NCBI GenBank assembly: GCA_028023455.1
Contig: JAQFVV010000186.1
Coordinates: 1,118,001-1,182,000 of the forward strand
Length of the DNA stretch: 64,000 nt
From: Epiperipatus broadwayi
Taxonomy: Eukaryota; Onychophora; Udeonychophora; Euonychophora; Peripatidae
Direction: 5' to 3'
The notes under the pieces were generated by a model. The model was not told where the DNA came from. It searched no databases and was given only the letters and a program-made list of their open reading frames with translations. Below are positions 50,231-61,937 of the stretch, in pieces (the first letter of the stretch is position 1; each line of letters begins with the position of its first letter). A program made the position numbers and the translations under genes.

Positions 50231-51181
50231 CTATAAGAATAATAATTAAAATTATACAAAATCTACAAGATTTCAACTGCTCTTAAATTATATATTTAAT
50301 GTTTATTTGGTATATTGTATTAGATAAATCCAAATCCCAAAAGCACCATCAGGATCTGATTTTGAATGACAGTTATAGATTATTTTTGAATACCTATGGT
50401 AACCCATCAAGTAAAAATGAAAAAAGAATAAGTGTAATTTTTAAACAAAGTAATAGGAGGGTCCTTTTTTTTTAAATAAAAAACCTTTATTAACACAATA
50501 ACTATTTACAATGTATACAATAATTAAACAAATAATAAATATGTTACAGTTTTGTATACCAAAACCCAAAGAATATGATATATTCCACTATTTTAAGTCT
50601 GCAGTTATCTTCAAGGAGGGTACATTTTTGAAATTTTTTTGACTGCCAGTATTTATTAAAATAAGAGTATTTTAAATTAACTAATATATTTAAAAAAAAA
50701 GAAGAGGAAGACATCCTCACTGATGTAACAAATGTTTAAACGAAGTATGAATGAATGAAATTGATTAAGCATACAAGTGTATAAGTTGTATGGTTATAAG
50801 CTTTCCCATTATATATGCTAGTTTATAATTTCTGAATATGGGGTCAGGTTATAATTACAAGTCTTATATTATTTTAAAGTATATAAAAATTCAAGTTGAA
50901 AATGCAATACATACATATATAGCTTTCAAAATTCAAAACCTAAAGTTATTTTTCCAAAATATGGGATAAAATTTAATTGCTGCAGGTAAACTTAAAATCT
51001 GAAATATTTTTTTATTATTATTGTTATTTTTATACTTAAACAAAAATATTTAAATAATTAAAATATAGGAAAGATGTGATATACATTGTATCAATATACA
51101 CTTCTTCAATTATAATAATTATAATAATTAATAAAGCAAGTCATATATTGGTACGCTCTCTATGTGACTTCTTCAATTATA

Positions 51182-52030
51182 CAAGGGGGTACCCAAAAAT
51201 AACCAAAATTGTTCTCTGGTTTGTGTGCCTGTTGTAGTATATGCTTCTGCTGTTACATACTTCTTGCAGGAACTCTTCTGCATCAACCTGCCATATGACA
51301 TTGCCATGTGAAATTGTGGAGCCATGTAGCACATTTGTTTGAACAATATGAAATTCTGTTTTCATTTACAGAAAACAGCAGGGAAAACAATTATAATGCT
51401 TGAAACAGATTACAAACAAGCTGATCTCATAAAAACACAAATTTAATGAGTAGTTTAATTGTAATGTTAAATTCACCATGTCCCTAAAAGCATGGCAAGT
51501 GAAGTCAAAAGTTAAAACAATCCCGATTTTCTTTTTTTATTTGATACAAACATCATTTTTCTCAATTCATAATGATTAGGCATTTTATCTGCAAGTTCTG
51601 AGACATTTACATGATGTGGTAAAATATAAATGTACCATTTTGTGGCAAAGAGAAGAGTACAAGCTTCATTTCAACAAGGTATCATCTCTCAAAGCCTTAA
51701 GTGTGAAACACTTTTTAATTCAGCAAGACCCAGCTTATCTATCAGCCACATTCACTTGATCTCACTTTATATGATTTTTTTCAATCTCTCAAATGAAAAA
51801 AATGTCTCATTTTTTTGCACATGTCAAAGTTGGGGGGGGGGGGGAATGCAGCAGGTGTTAAAAGAAATCACTTTGCAAGTGTTTCCTGTCTACTTTGAGA
51901 AATTAAAAACACATTTAGACCAGTGTATTGCATCAAATGGATGATAATTTGAAAAAAGGTTAAATTTTTAACATTTAAAAATAAATATTCTTTTATTATA
52001 AAATTCCAGTTACTTTTGAGTAGCCCCTTG
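51182..52030 (+). mobile_element. Tc1/mariner-type element with decayed transposase
   Basis: The ends are inverted repeats, CAAGGGGGTACCCAAAAATA at the left and the complement of CAAGGGGCTACTCAAAAGTA at the right, each flanked by TA, the mariner target duplication. Plus-strand fragments in order read QVLRHLHDVV, KCTILWQRE, KLHFNKVSS, then LYMIFFNLSNEK and EITLQVFPVYFEKL followed by CIASNG. They match the mariner pattern of RPxLW, HxDNAxxH, YSPDLxPxDFFLF and the C-terminal FxxWxxRxxxCI. The catalytic Asp residues are not recoverable, and several stops and frameshifts are present. At ~850 bp it is shorter than a full mariner (~1.3 kb), so the 5' half has a deletion. Confidence 0.8.
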
Positions 52031-53058
52031 TATTCACAATTTTTTTTAAAAAAAAATAGCAAAAAATTGTACTGATTTATTTGGCTATCTACATTCCATT
52101 TTCTCTTTGTTTCTTTAAAATACTGCATCTATGTCACCAAAAAATTCTGATATAATTAATTAATAAATGTAATAGTCAACATACTTTATGTATCTAAAAT
52201 CTATATTTGTATCAACTTCAAAAACAACATAAAACTAAAAAATAAAAAGGAAACACTTTTCGCTGTGCACTGCAAAAAACATTTTTTTATTCTTTAACTT
52301 GTTAGAAGTTAATTTAAAAATAAATTGGATTCTTTATTGATCATATTGTTAAAAATGATTTCATTTGAAAAGCAACTAAAAACATTAGACTTGGGATTGT
52401 TTATTTAAATTTTTGGAAAAAAAAAGAAAAATAAATTTTATGTTCTTCATTTAGAGACTTTGGGTCATCTATAATGAGGAAAAGAAAGGTAAGGGGAATC
52501 TACGCAATTTTGCATGGCCATATATGCTGCCAATAAACTACTCAGTTCCAAATGAAAGTGAGAATGGCTTTTATTTTTGATATTTGAGAAGTCAAAAAAT
52601 AAACTATCAGGTGGACAATCAGAATCCAAATAAATAAAAAAGGTTTCATTTTTTTAAGCATTTTTTTATTGTTGTTTTCAAGTCAGTCAGTTCATTTTTA
52701 TTTAAATTGTTGGTTTAATTTATATTTTGTATAGAATAGAGCTGACAATTATTATTTTAATCAAATCTGACAACACACCTACACTTTACCATCTTCTTCG
52801 CCTTCCCCCATCTTCTCACTTTTTAAAAAACAAATAAAATTTTTTTTTTACAAATTTTAAGGACAATAAATAAAAATTACAAACCAAATCTGTCATTTTC
52901 AAACCCTATAAGAGGTTGTATTTTTATATTGGACTATTTCAATTATCTAATATGCATATTGAATGTCTTTAGAAAAATTTATCTTTATTTAAATATTCCA
53001 AATATATTTATCAGTTAGTAATAGCACATCAAATAGGTTAGTATATGCACACATGTTT

Positions 53059-53191
53059 CAAGAGATATTATTCTCCCTTTTTCTTCAGGTGTTGTTGGCC
53101 TGACCAGTGACAGTACTAGCATGGGATTCGAACCTAGACCCTTAGTTTCTTGAGTATTGAATTTTAAGTTAATGCTCTAACCAACTGAGCA
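53059..53191 (-). repeat. tRNA-derived SINE with intact A and B boxes
   Basis: On the minus strand: A box TGCTCAGTTGG, then GTTAGAGCATTAACTT, B box GGTTCGAATCC (53124-53134), then GGTCAGGCCAACAACACCTG and a GAAAAAGGGAGAATAATA tail. Spacing suits an RNA polymerase III promoter. It is the best-kept copy of the family also present at 4515-4660. Confidence 0.8.
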
Positions 53192-53305
53192 TTACCTTAA
53201 AATTCAATATTCAAGAAATGAAGGGTTCAGGTTCGAATCCCATTCTAGTGTTGTCAATAGTCAGGCCAGCAACACCTGAAGAAGAGGGGAGAATAATACC
53301 CTAGA
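53187..53305 (+). repeat. tRNA-derived SINE, second copy, head-to-head
   Basis: Starting at GAGCATTACC and running plus, it has CTTAAAATTCAATATTCAAG, the B box GGTTCGAATCC (53230-53240), GTCAGGCCAGCAACACCTGA and AGAGGGGAGAATAATA. Its A box is missing; the sequence before it is the other copy inverted. The two together form a ~240-bp near-palindrome centred at about 53188. Confidence 0.8.
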
Positions 53306-54391
53306 AGAGGTTGTTTGAAATTCTTCATCTATTAATTTTGTAAGTCAATATTAGGTAGGATTATGACTAGAAATCCAAAGAAATCTAAAAAACTTCAAAT
53401 TGATCATATTTCCCCCTCTGTCCCACTTTTCTATCCTCTCCCATTTTTTTAAAAAAGCAAACAACAAATTGAAAAGATTAATAGTATTAAAAGTTCCCTA
53501 CACCAGCCAAAAAAGACACATCAATAAAAAGTAGTAAGAAGTTTTTAGATTCCATTTTGAATTTATAAATTATGTAGTACTATTACAAGAAATCTCTTTT
53601 CCAAATCCAAAGAATCTTCAATTTATTGATTAGTCATTCCGGCATTCTTTTATGATATCAAAGCAGTCTTTAAAGAAACAAAGAGAAAATGTAATGTAGA
53701 TAGCCAAGTATATGGGTTACCAAAAAATAAAACAGTGAATTAATAAATTTAATAAATTTTATATGTAGTAGCCTTTTTTTTTTTATGAATATACTTATTA
53801 ATAATGTTATCAGATTATGTTGAAAATATGTATATTTTTAATTCTAATTTTTTAAAATCTTTTCTGAAATTTAATGTGATACAATAATTTCTATAAAAAT
53901 GATTTCTAAGCATAAAACTAGTTGTATGTTTTATGAAATTTAAGAAAATTTATAAAGTATCTTTCTTAAGTCATAAAATAAAAGTTAATAATTTAGTAGT
54001 CACAGAAAAAAAAACTATAAATTGTTCTTGTATTGCATCAGAAAGATTAAATGAATAATGGCAGGTTGGACTGACTGTATAAATCTGAAGCTACTACAGA
54101 CTTAAAGATATCACAACAACCATAGAGAGCATAGTCTTCTGAAAATTGAAGAAAAAGGATATCATTCAGAGCATGTTTAATTGTCATAAAAGTTTACCAT
54201 TTTGCTATTCACTTTATTTTAAAAAAATTAAAAATATCATATATTTTTTATTTATCTTTTTGAGTGAATGTGAAAGAGTGAATTCATACACATAATAAAT
54301 ATATATTTAAAATGTTCATTAAATTTATTACTAATAACTACACTATTATTTTTTAAAATTGTATTTATACTATAAACTTAATTTATATATG

Positions 54392-54481
54392 TATATTACA
54401 ACATAAAAGGTGTTTGTATTATATATATATATATATATATATATAAACACCTTTTATGTTGTAATATACAGTATTTTACAA

Positions 54482-54523
<42 letters not shown>

Positions 54524-54536
54524 TTGTAAAATACTG
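54392..54536. repeat. Two adjacent AT-cored palindromes
   Basis: The first has arms TACAACATAAAAGGTGTTT and its complement around an AT run (54392-54468). The second begins at the next base, with arms CAGTATTTTACAATGTGCAT and complement around a longer AT run (54469-54536). Arm pairing is essentially perfect in both. Each is a simple AT microsatellite in the centre of an inverted repeat. Confidence 0.92.
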
Positions 54537-57038
54537 TTAACTTGCAGTTTTGTAAACAATATGTATTCTGTTATAATCAAAGCCCTTCACAAAAAAACTA
54601 CAATACACATGTGAGAGGGAGCTTGGACCAAATAAGGCAGATAGATATTGTAGCCCCAAATCAAAACTGCTAATTAATTGTTTTGCACAAAATCAAAAAG
54701 TTCATTAAAAAATTAAAGTTAATTAAAAGATTATCATTACTTTGGATGCCCAAATCAGCTCTCAGAGCCAATGAGCTATGCAAAACATGTTTATAATTAA
54801 TCAACAAAAGGGAAACTATATAAAGACTAGCCAGATTTGAGTTCAGTTAAGAGTTGACAATCAAGTTCTGAGTTGAGAAAAAGAATAAAAGAGACAGATT
54901 AACTTTGTTTAACATTATTTTTTTTACTCCTCAAATTTTGAGATAGACATTTTTTTTTTTAAGTTTTCTAACTTTTACTTTGTTTACTAACTCTTACTGA
55001 GAGTATTTTTTTAACCATTACTTATTCTACTTCCTGAATTTATATATTTATTTATATTTTATGAAATGAGCTTTTATAAAAGTAATGTCTTCAAGCCTAC
55101 ATTTTTTTAAAACTTGGTCTAATATTTTTAATTATAAGAACATCTTTAATTATTCTATCTTTTTTGTTATTAGTATAATGAATCATTTTTATGCTATCAT
55201 TTTCAAATTTATACCCTGTTTCTATTGAATGAAATAAATAGGTAAACTTTTATCATATTTGATTTGAATCCCTCTTATATAAATTGCACTTTTTCATCTT
55301 TAAAATATCAAAAAATTCAACAAGGTAAATCCAACTCAAATATGATAAAATGTCATAAATTTATTATGGTAGGAACATTTTACTCCTCTCTTTCTTTTAG
55401 GCAACTTTTTATATGCAGGCACTTAACAGGTAGCAGCCAGAAACAAAACAAGATGATGAGCAGGGCTAGCATACTCTAGAAGGCATTCCACTTTTTTTAT
55501 ATTTTTGTAAAGTTATACATTACCATTTAGACAATGCTATTTTCATTTTATCCGGTAATGCACACTGTACCAAAGTTCTTATTTATTCTATAGGACTGAT
55601 TTCTGTCCACGGATTAATATAATCAAGTAAGATTTTTTTTTTTGCAATTTAAACTTCGGTTTTTTCTCTCTCATCATTATACCCAAGTCTTTCAGGTGGA
55701 CTCAATAAAGTCCTTATCTACCTAAAATTTTCTTTTTTTTTATCCTCATGCATTTGGACATAATCTTCTCTTACTTCTTTTATTTTTCTCAATAACAATA
55801 ACTTTTTTTTTATTTGTTAATCTTATCTATAGTCAACAACATAAAAGAAAATGCCGAATTACCTCATCTAATCTAATTTTTAAAAAAAATATGATTAACA
55901 AGTAGGTACTCTAACGAATAACCAATTGCATAATTTGACCGTAACAAAAGACAATAAAACTGATGAAAACAGAATATTTAATCAGAAGAAAGCCTAAAAG
56001 AATTTCATTTTAATAACTTTCTTTTTACTTTACCAAAAATCATATAAAACTTAAGAACAAAATTTTGTTACTCAAAAAAGAAAGAAAAAAGAAAAATACA
56101 GTTAAATTCTGTTATAATTACGACTAAAATTTATTTAGTCATTATATGCATATATGAATTATGCTATTGACATATATATTATGATGGATTTTTAGCTTCA
56201 TTTAGGACTCTTGTCCACGCATATTACTCTATAGAGCTAGAACTTGTGATGGGGATCAACCATGATTATCCTTGCTACAATTTAATGAGCATGCAACCAT
56301 TTTCACAGTTCATCACTTACATAGTTTTAATTATTAATATATGTCTCATGATTTCATCCATCTTTTATATATATAATTTATAGTTTAGCACTATATAATG
56401 AAGAATTAAGGTATGAATGAACACAGTACTATTACATGCTTTTATTACTTTCTCCTGGAAATTTGAACTCTCAGTCCTTTCAAATGTAACTATTAAACCA
56501 CTATTCCTGATGGAACAAAAACTCAGTCATCAGTATAAAGACACTCAATGCATGAAAAATCAAATGCTTCCATATTCTCACCATAGTTGAAAACCCTTGC
56601 TCATAAACAATCTCGGAGACTGAAAGGTTGATTTGACATCATTAAGGCAAAATGATAGAATAAACTATCAAGAACCCTTCACCATGTTAATCTTACTGGC
56701 CTCTACATGTGTGCAAGGTGAGGACCTACTCCAAAGTTAGAGCTAATTACTTTACCCATAATGAGTAATAATCATGAATTAACAGAAATTGCAATAGCTT
56801 CAGACTATCCTAATTATGTGAGGATCTCCAGCCAACCATACAACTCTCATTCATTTCTAAAAATATAAAGTATGGCAGCTTAGCTTCAACAAAACTCATT
56901 TTGTCAAATATCAATAAAACTCAATTTTTTTTTCTTCTTTTCATCCTGGATATGAATTAGATTCTATCTAATTAATCATATTTTTGAGATTACTAAACAT
57001 CACATGATCACTATCTCATTCTAGCACATAACTGTTAG

Positions 57039-57178
57039 TAAACAGGCAAAAACTCTCCATACAGTAGTGCCACCTTGTGCTAACCAGAGTAATAAATGGA
57101 TGCCAGGCTTATGGCATCCATTTATTACTCTGGTTAGCACAAGGTGGCACTACTATATGGAGAGTTTTTGCCTGTTTA
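57039..57178. mobile_element. Near-perfect 140-bp hairpin of the foldback family
   Basis: Two arms of ~67 bp with a ~6-base loop near 57106. The arms contain CAGGCAAAAACTCTCCATAC, AGTAGTGCCACCTTGTGCTA and AATAAATGGATGCC and differ by about one base. The sequence equals the two terminal repeats of the elements at 5402-5836 and 43737-44312 joined without their interior. Confidence 0.92.
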
Positions 57179-57739
57179 TATTTTTGAGATGTTGGTTTTA
57201 GGTTCACATTATCTTGTTATCCTCCGATATATTTTTTTCTTGTTATTATTGCCCTATATTTTTTATATGAATTAAGTAATTAGTAATGATGAGTCATAAG
57301 AATTTCTTAATCTGTCTCTTCTGATAAAAAACTATATATTATCAAAATTCTGTCAAGATGGTTGTATGTAGTTATAAAACAGGTTTTAAGGGTTGAACAT
57401 TGTATGTGCTGTTTTATCTCCTGCCCAGTATTAACTTAGAAGGCATTGCCTTTTTGACATCCTATGATGGTGAAAGGACCAAACTTCTCAGGATAGTTTA
57501 TAGTGAAAGAAAGAATTGCGGTCATACCTAAACCAACTTTCTATTTTAATAAATTTTTATAAAATAAAAGTCTTTAAAATATGTTTTGGGTAATTTTAAA
57601 ATGATGTCTAAAGTTTTATGTAAGTGTGCATGTCCATATGTAGCAAGCCCACAAACTTGCTTATAATATATAAGTAGATTTAGAGACATATATTACTTAT
57701 TTGTATAAAAAAAAGGAGTTTGCTATTAACTAAAAGGAG

Positions 57740-58089
57740 ACCCTTTGATTCCTCTTGGAGGCCTTAAAGGAAGTGAGCAGGGCAAATTCCTAATGTCCAC
57801 TCCATACGTTCTTGTCACTGCAGCTGTTATTACTAAGTTATTATTAATATAGTGTATGAACAGGGATTGGCTGCTCACCAACACACATTAGCCAGTGTGA
57901 TGAGTTTATTGGCTTTTTACTTCTGAGTTTAAGATCAAGAAACACCATGGTCTTTCTTCTCAGTTACCTGATAAGGCAGAATAAATTTTTGTGTAAATGA
58001 TAAATATTTTTCCAATAGATATATACAATCATGACAAACAAAAATAAATCATGGCCCTTATTCCCAGGAGGCTGTAAAGTTACCAACCA
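57740..58089 (+). other. Probable 5' leader of the RTE LINE
   Basis: The stretch is less AT-rich than the flanks and runs directly into the first recognisable LINE frame. I see no coding frame of its own. Calling it the 5' UTR is inference from position; the true 5' end of the element is not identified. Confidence 0.35.
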
Positions 58090-59036
58090 ATGCAGTGGTG
58101 GGTGGCGAAGGTAGAGGGTGCTAAGAATCCTCTGATTGCGGACCCAGGCTGCCATTTAATGATGACTTTTTATTTAGGTACTTACAACTGCAGATCATTT
58201 TCAAGTGAAGGAAGATTGCAAAAATTAGAAGAAGAACTGTCTTGTATTAAACGGGATATTATTGAACTTTGTGAAATTAGAAGAAAAGATAAAGAGACAA
58301 TTGATTTAAAAAGTGGACATGTACTCTACTATAAAGGCACAAACATTGGAAATACAAGTGGAGTAGGATTCATTATAAATAAAAAGTGAAAGAACAACAT
58401 TGTGGAGATTGATGGTGTGTTGGACAAAATGACAAGATTGGTTATACAACTTAATAGCAGATACCAAATGCAGATGATTCAGGTTTATATCCAACAAGTT
58501 CTCATAGTGATGAAGTAGTAGAAGATTTTTATATGGATGTACAAAAGGTTTTTGATCAGAGTAAACAACATTTTAAAATTATTATGGGAGACTTTCATTC
58601 TAGAATTGGTAAATAAATGAAAGATGAAAGTGCTGTGGGTAATTTTGGTTATGGTAATAAAAATGAGAGAGGTCATAGACTTGTGGAGTTTGCAGAAAAA
58701 GAAAAACTTTATATTATGATTTCTTTATTTGAGAAAAATGTTAAAAGGAAATGGACGTAGAAGCATCCAAAAGAAGGTACAGCAGAATTGGATTATATTT
58801 TGACTAACAGAAAATACATATTTCAAGATTGTAATGTTCTTAATAAATTTAACACAGGAAGAGATCATTGATTAGTAAGATGTAAGATACATCCTAATGC
58901 AAAACTAAAGAGACAAAAATTATTAAGAAAAACAATATTTACAGTTTATATTCCTAATCTTCAGAAACTCTCTAATGAATTTAAATTAGAACTTACAAAT
59001 CAGTTTCAAGTATTAGTAGATTTTGAACATGATTCA
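58090..59036 (+). pseudogene. RTE LINE (family A) endonuclease domain
   Basis: The frame 58090-58386 reads YLGTYNCRSFSSEGRLQKLE, LCEIRRKD, LKSGHVLYYKG and GVGFIINKK, the N-terminal blocks of an apurinic-like endonuclease of RTE LINEs. A TGA at 58387 ends it. Matching text goes on in other frames: LDKMTRLVIQLNSRYQMQ, an IIMGDFHSRIG block near 58580 (the catalytic GDFN Asn is replaced by His), KRKWT-like, then RDH followed by a stop where SDHRLV is expected (58865). At least five disruptions. The domain would nick target DNA in a living element. Confidence 0.85.
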
Positions 59037-59039
59037 GAT

Positions 59040-59786
59040 TTGGATGAAATTAATAAGAAAATAACTGATACACTTTTAAAAACTGCAACAAAGATAGCTG
59101 GAAGAAAAAAGCAGCAATTGACCAATAAAATTTCTACTGAGACTAGAGAATTTATGAAGAAAAGAAGAAATATGAAGATATACAAAAATGATGCATTGAA
59201 AAGAATTGAATATCTCAAATTCTGTAAAATGGTGCAGAAAAGAGTTGAAAATGATATAAGAAAGTATAATTGTGAACTAGCAAGGAAAGCTGTAGAAGAG
59301 AATAAAAGTCTCAAGAATGTAAAACAACATTTTGGTCTTGGTAGGAAATTTATATATGCAATAAGAAAAAAAGATAGAACTATTACTAAAAAGAGAGATG
59401 ACATCATGAAATGGGTAGAAGACTTCTATCAAGAATTATATAAAAATAAAGAACAAGTACATCCTATATCTATTATATCTTTCGAATTGCCCAGAATTTT
59501 AAATGAAGAAGTGAGACATGCAATTAAATTTATGAAGAAAAGAAAGGCTCCAGGTAATGATGAAATTATAATTGATATATTAAAAGAAACAGGTGAAGAA
59601 ATGGATTTTTTTAGCAAAGTTATATACCAAATGTCTAAATGATAAAGATGCATATGATTGGAAGAATGCAGTATTAATATTAATATTTAAAAAAGGTGAT
59701 AAAGAAGATATTAGAAATTACAGACCTATCAGCCTTTTATAAGTTTTATACAAAATTTTTACCAGGATAATTACAACTTGTCTATA
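59040..59786 (+). pseudogene. RTE LINE (family A) linker and first part of reverse transcriptase
   Basis: A 200-codon open stretch (59040-59642) carries LARKAVEENKSLKNVK, WVEDFYQELYKNKEQV and EEVRHAIKFMKKRKAPGNDE, the last being the KxxKAPGxDxI block that opens the reverse transcriptase. After the stop at 59640, other frames give [19 protein letters not shown], the next RT block, and TRIITTCL, where the 2146-bp insertion interrupts. Removing the insertion and one ATAG restores register with RTLDLHQPREQAGFKSGFST on the far side. Confidence 0.88.
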
Positions 59787-59787
59787 G

Positions 59788-61933
59788 TGTAACGATATAT
59801 AAATATGTCGTTACATTAATTTAAAATAAAAACTTAAAAGTTCGCAAATAAAAGTAAAAAAAAACTAAACGCTAAAATTAAAAATGTTTGTTATACGTAT
59901 GTACATTCGCACAGATGCTAAACTTTAAAAAATATTTTTTTTTCATAAACAAAAAAAAAAAGTATTTGAACGTGTTTTTTTTGATAAAAAGATACAAGAT
60001 TGAAATATAAAAATATTTTAATAAAAAAATAGCGTAAGTTAAAATAAAAACAGGTATTAATTAATTCCTGTTATCTGTAAATGGAAATGATTGTTTATTA
60101 ATTATCTAAAAGCTGTTTAATTAAAAAGTCAGATGGAAAGTTAGATAAGAGAAGAAAGAGATTTTAGCTTGACAAATGGAAGCACTAAGCCTTGGCCCGG
60201 ACCATAACGAAAAAACAGATTAGTGACGTTTTGTTCAGTGAATCCTTGTGGATGATATAAAAAGAAAAAAATATTGAGTTCCAGTCAGAGAGCTTTTTCC
60301 AACTTGATTTTGGTGGGTCTGGCGACAAGACGCACTTGTCGTCCTCACTCACTTATTTAAAAATGCAAAGACTGTGATACCAGGACAGAACCAGCAACTG
60401 CCACCTCCAAAACATCAGACCGGTCTTCCATGAAAGTCTGCGTGGGAATTGCCAACGGGAACAGGGACTTCTCTACCGTAAGCAATAGAACTGAACAATT
60501 GTTAAAATCATAACCTTAATTAAGAACTTTAAAGATTGCTAAGTAAACTTAAATTTTATAAAAAGGAACTTTTCTCTGACTTATGTGTCAACTAAATTGA
60601 TAATGTGATATTTTATATATGTGTGCGTTTGATAAAAAAAAAAAAAATCATTTCCATTTATTATTTATTGTATTGATATTTATTGTTTAAATTTTAAATG
60701 AGGTAATTTCAAGTTGTTTATAGACGCTTGCATGGATTCGTTTATGGTTAATTATATTTTGGTTTTCATATTTGATCAAAATATATAGACATTCGATAAA
60801 TAATGATACCTTACGGTGAGTATCTAAAATGTATTTATTCGGATGTCTTTTAAGTTATTGGTGACAACGCAAGTATCTTATGGTGAATACTATTGGGTTA
60901 CTTATAAGTTTCCCTCTGCGATTGTCGGTATCAATAATTTTGTATTTTGATCGTTTATGTTTATTTTGAAATGTTTTTGACCGTGGAATCTATGTAATCG
61001 ATCTATACCCAACATTTTTAAATAAATCTGTGCGAACGTATATAAATGTTAAAATTAAGTCGGGCGCGAATGGCTATATAGTTTTGTAAAGTTGTATTAA
61101 GGGAGGGTAATCTTAGGTTATTCATTTCGTAGTTGAATTGGTTCAATGGATTGGATATATTTGTGTAATTAGTAAATGTAGTATGAGATCCGCTACGGGC
61201 AGGATTATAGATATACGCCACACACCCTCTGTTTGCCTATGGATGGGTTTGTAAGTCGGCAGAAGACCGCAGTCCATTCCTATGGAGTTTTAGTTTATTG
61301 ATCTACTTGCCCACAGATGTCACATTCCTGTTGGTGGAGAGTCAATGTCTTCTCTATTTCTACTTATTGTTCAGATGTACATTCCTGACAATATAGTATT
61401 TGTGTTGTCGTATCATGCTACACTGAATACATGAATGTATCAGATGGATTGGCGCCAGTTGATTGCGAAATTTGTTGCCTAAGGTTAAATCAGGGAAGAA
61501 TATTTTCCTTTCAAATGCAGACCTATGTAGTCCATTCATACTCGACCCTCTAAATAAAATATTAAACATTATAGCAAGCTATTTTAAATGTAAATTAAAA
61601 ATTAAGATAAAAATCTAAATGTTAAACTTATTCCTCGAGTTTAGAATGATTTTATATGTGCGTAAATAAATATTTTGCTGTGTTAATTTCTGGCAGTGGC
61701 TTTTATTATTTTATTCTTTTATATTTAAGATATAAAATTTATAGATTTTTATCTCGGCGTCTCCGCTGAGCTAGTGACAATGGGCTAACGATCTAAATAT
61801 GTAAATAAAGTGGAATCCTAACAGCGCGTATCTGCCTACTTTATAAATTTTTCTAGGCTCAAATGCCTAGATGGCGCCCTTTGGTAGTGCAGTGCGGTGC
61901 GATGCGATCTACCACTTCGTTTGGATCGTTATA
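59788..61933. mobile_element. 2146-bp insertion element with short inverted ends and 4-bp target duplication
   Basis: Ends are TGTAACGAT (59788-59796) and ATCGTTATA (61925-61933), matching inverted at 8 of 9 bases. Flanks are ATAG on both sides (59784-59787, 61934-61937). No protein frame is present. Internal features: a perfect TGTAACGA...TCGTTACA mini-palindrome at the left end, a TATA-like GATATAAAAAG near 60256, a GC-richer block 60290-60480, and a CTACCGTAAG donor-like string near 60474. TG start, 4-bp duplication and promoter-like centre suit a long solo LTR; inverted termini equally suit a non-autonomous DNA transposon. A second copy starts at 63380. Confidence 0.8.
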
Positions 61934-61937
61934 ATAG

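Noticed and set aside
50585-50625. Minus-strand CTTGAAGATAACTGCAGACT, like a Penelope hammerhead
   Set aside because: The core is mutated and GAAA is replaced by TTAAAA; pairing of stem II is poor.
61018-61569. Minus-strand frames of 67-69 codons inside the insertion element
   Set aside because: No motif, and the region is absent from the second copy of the element.
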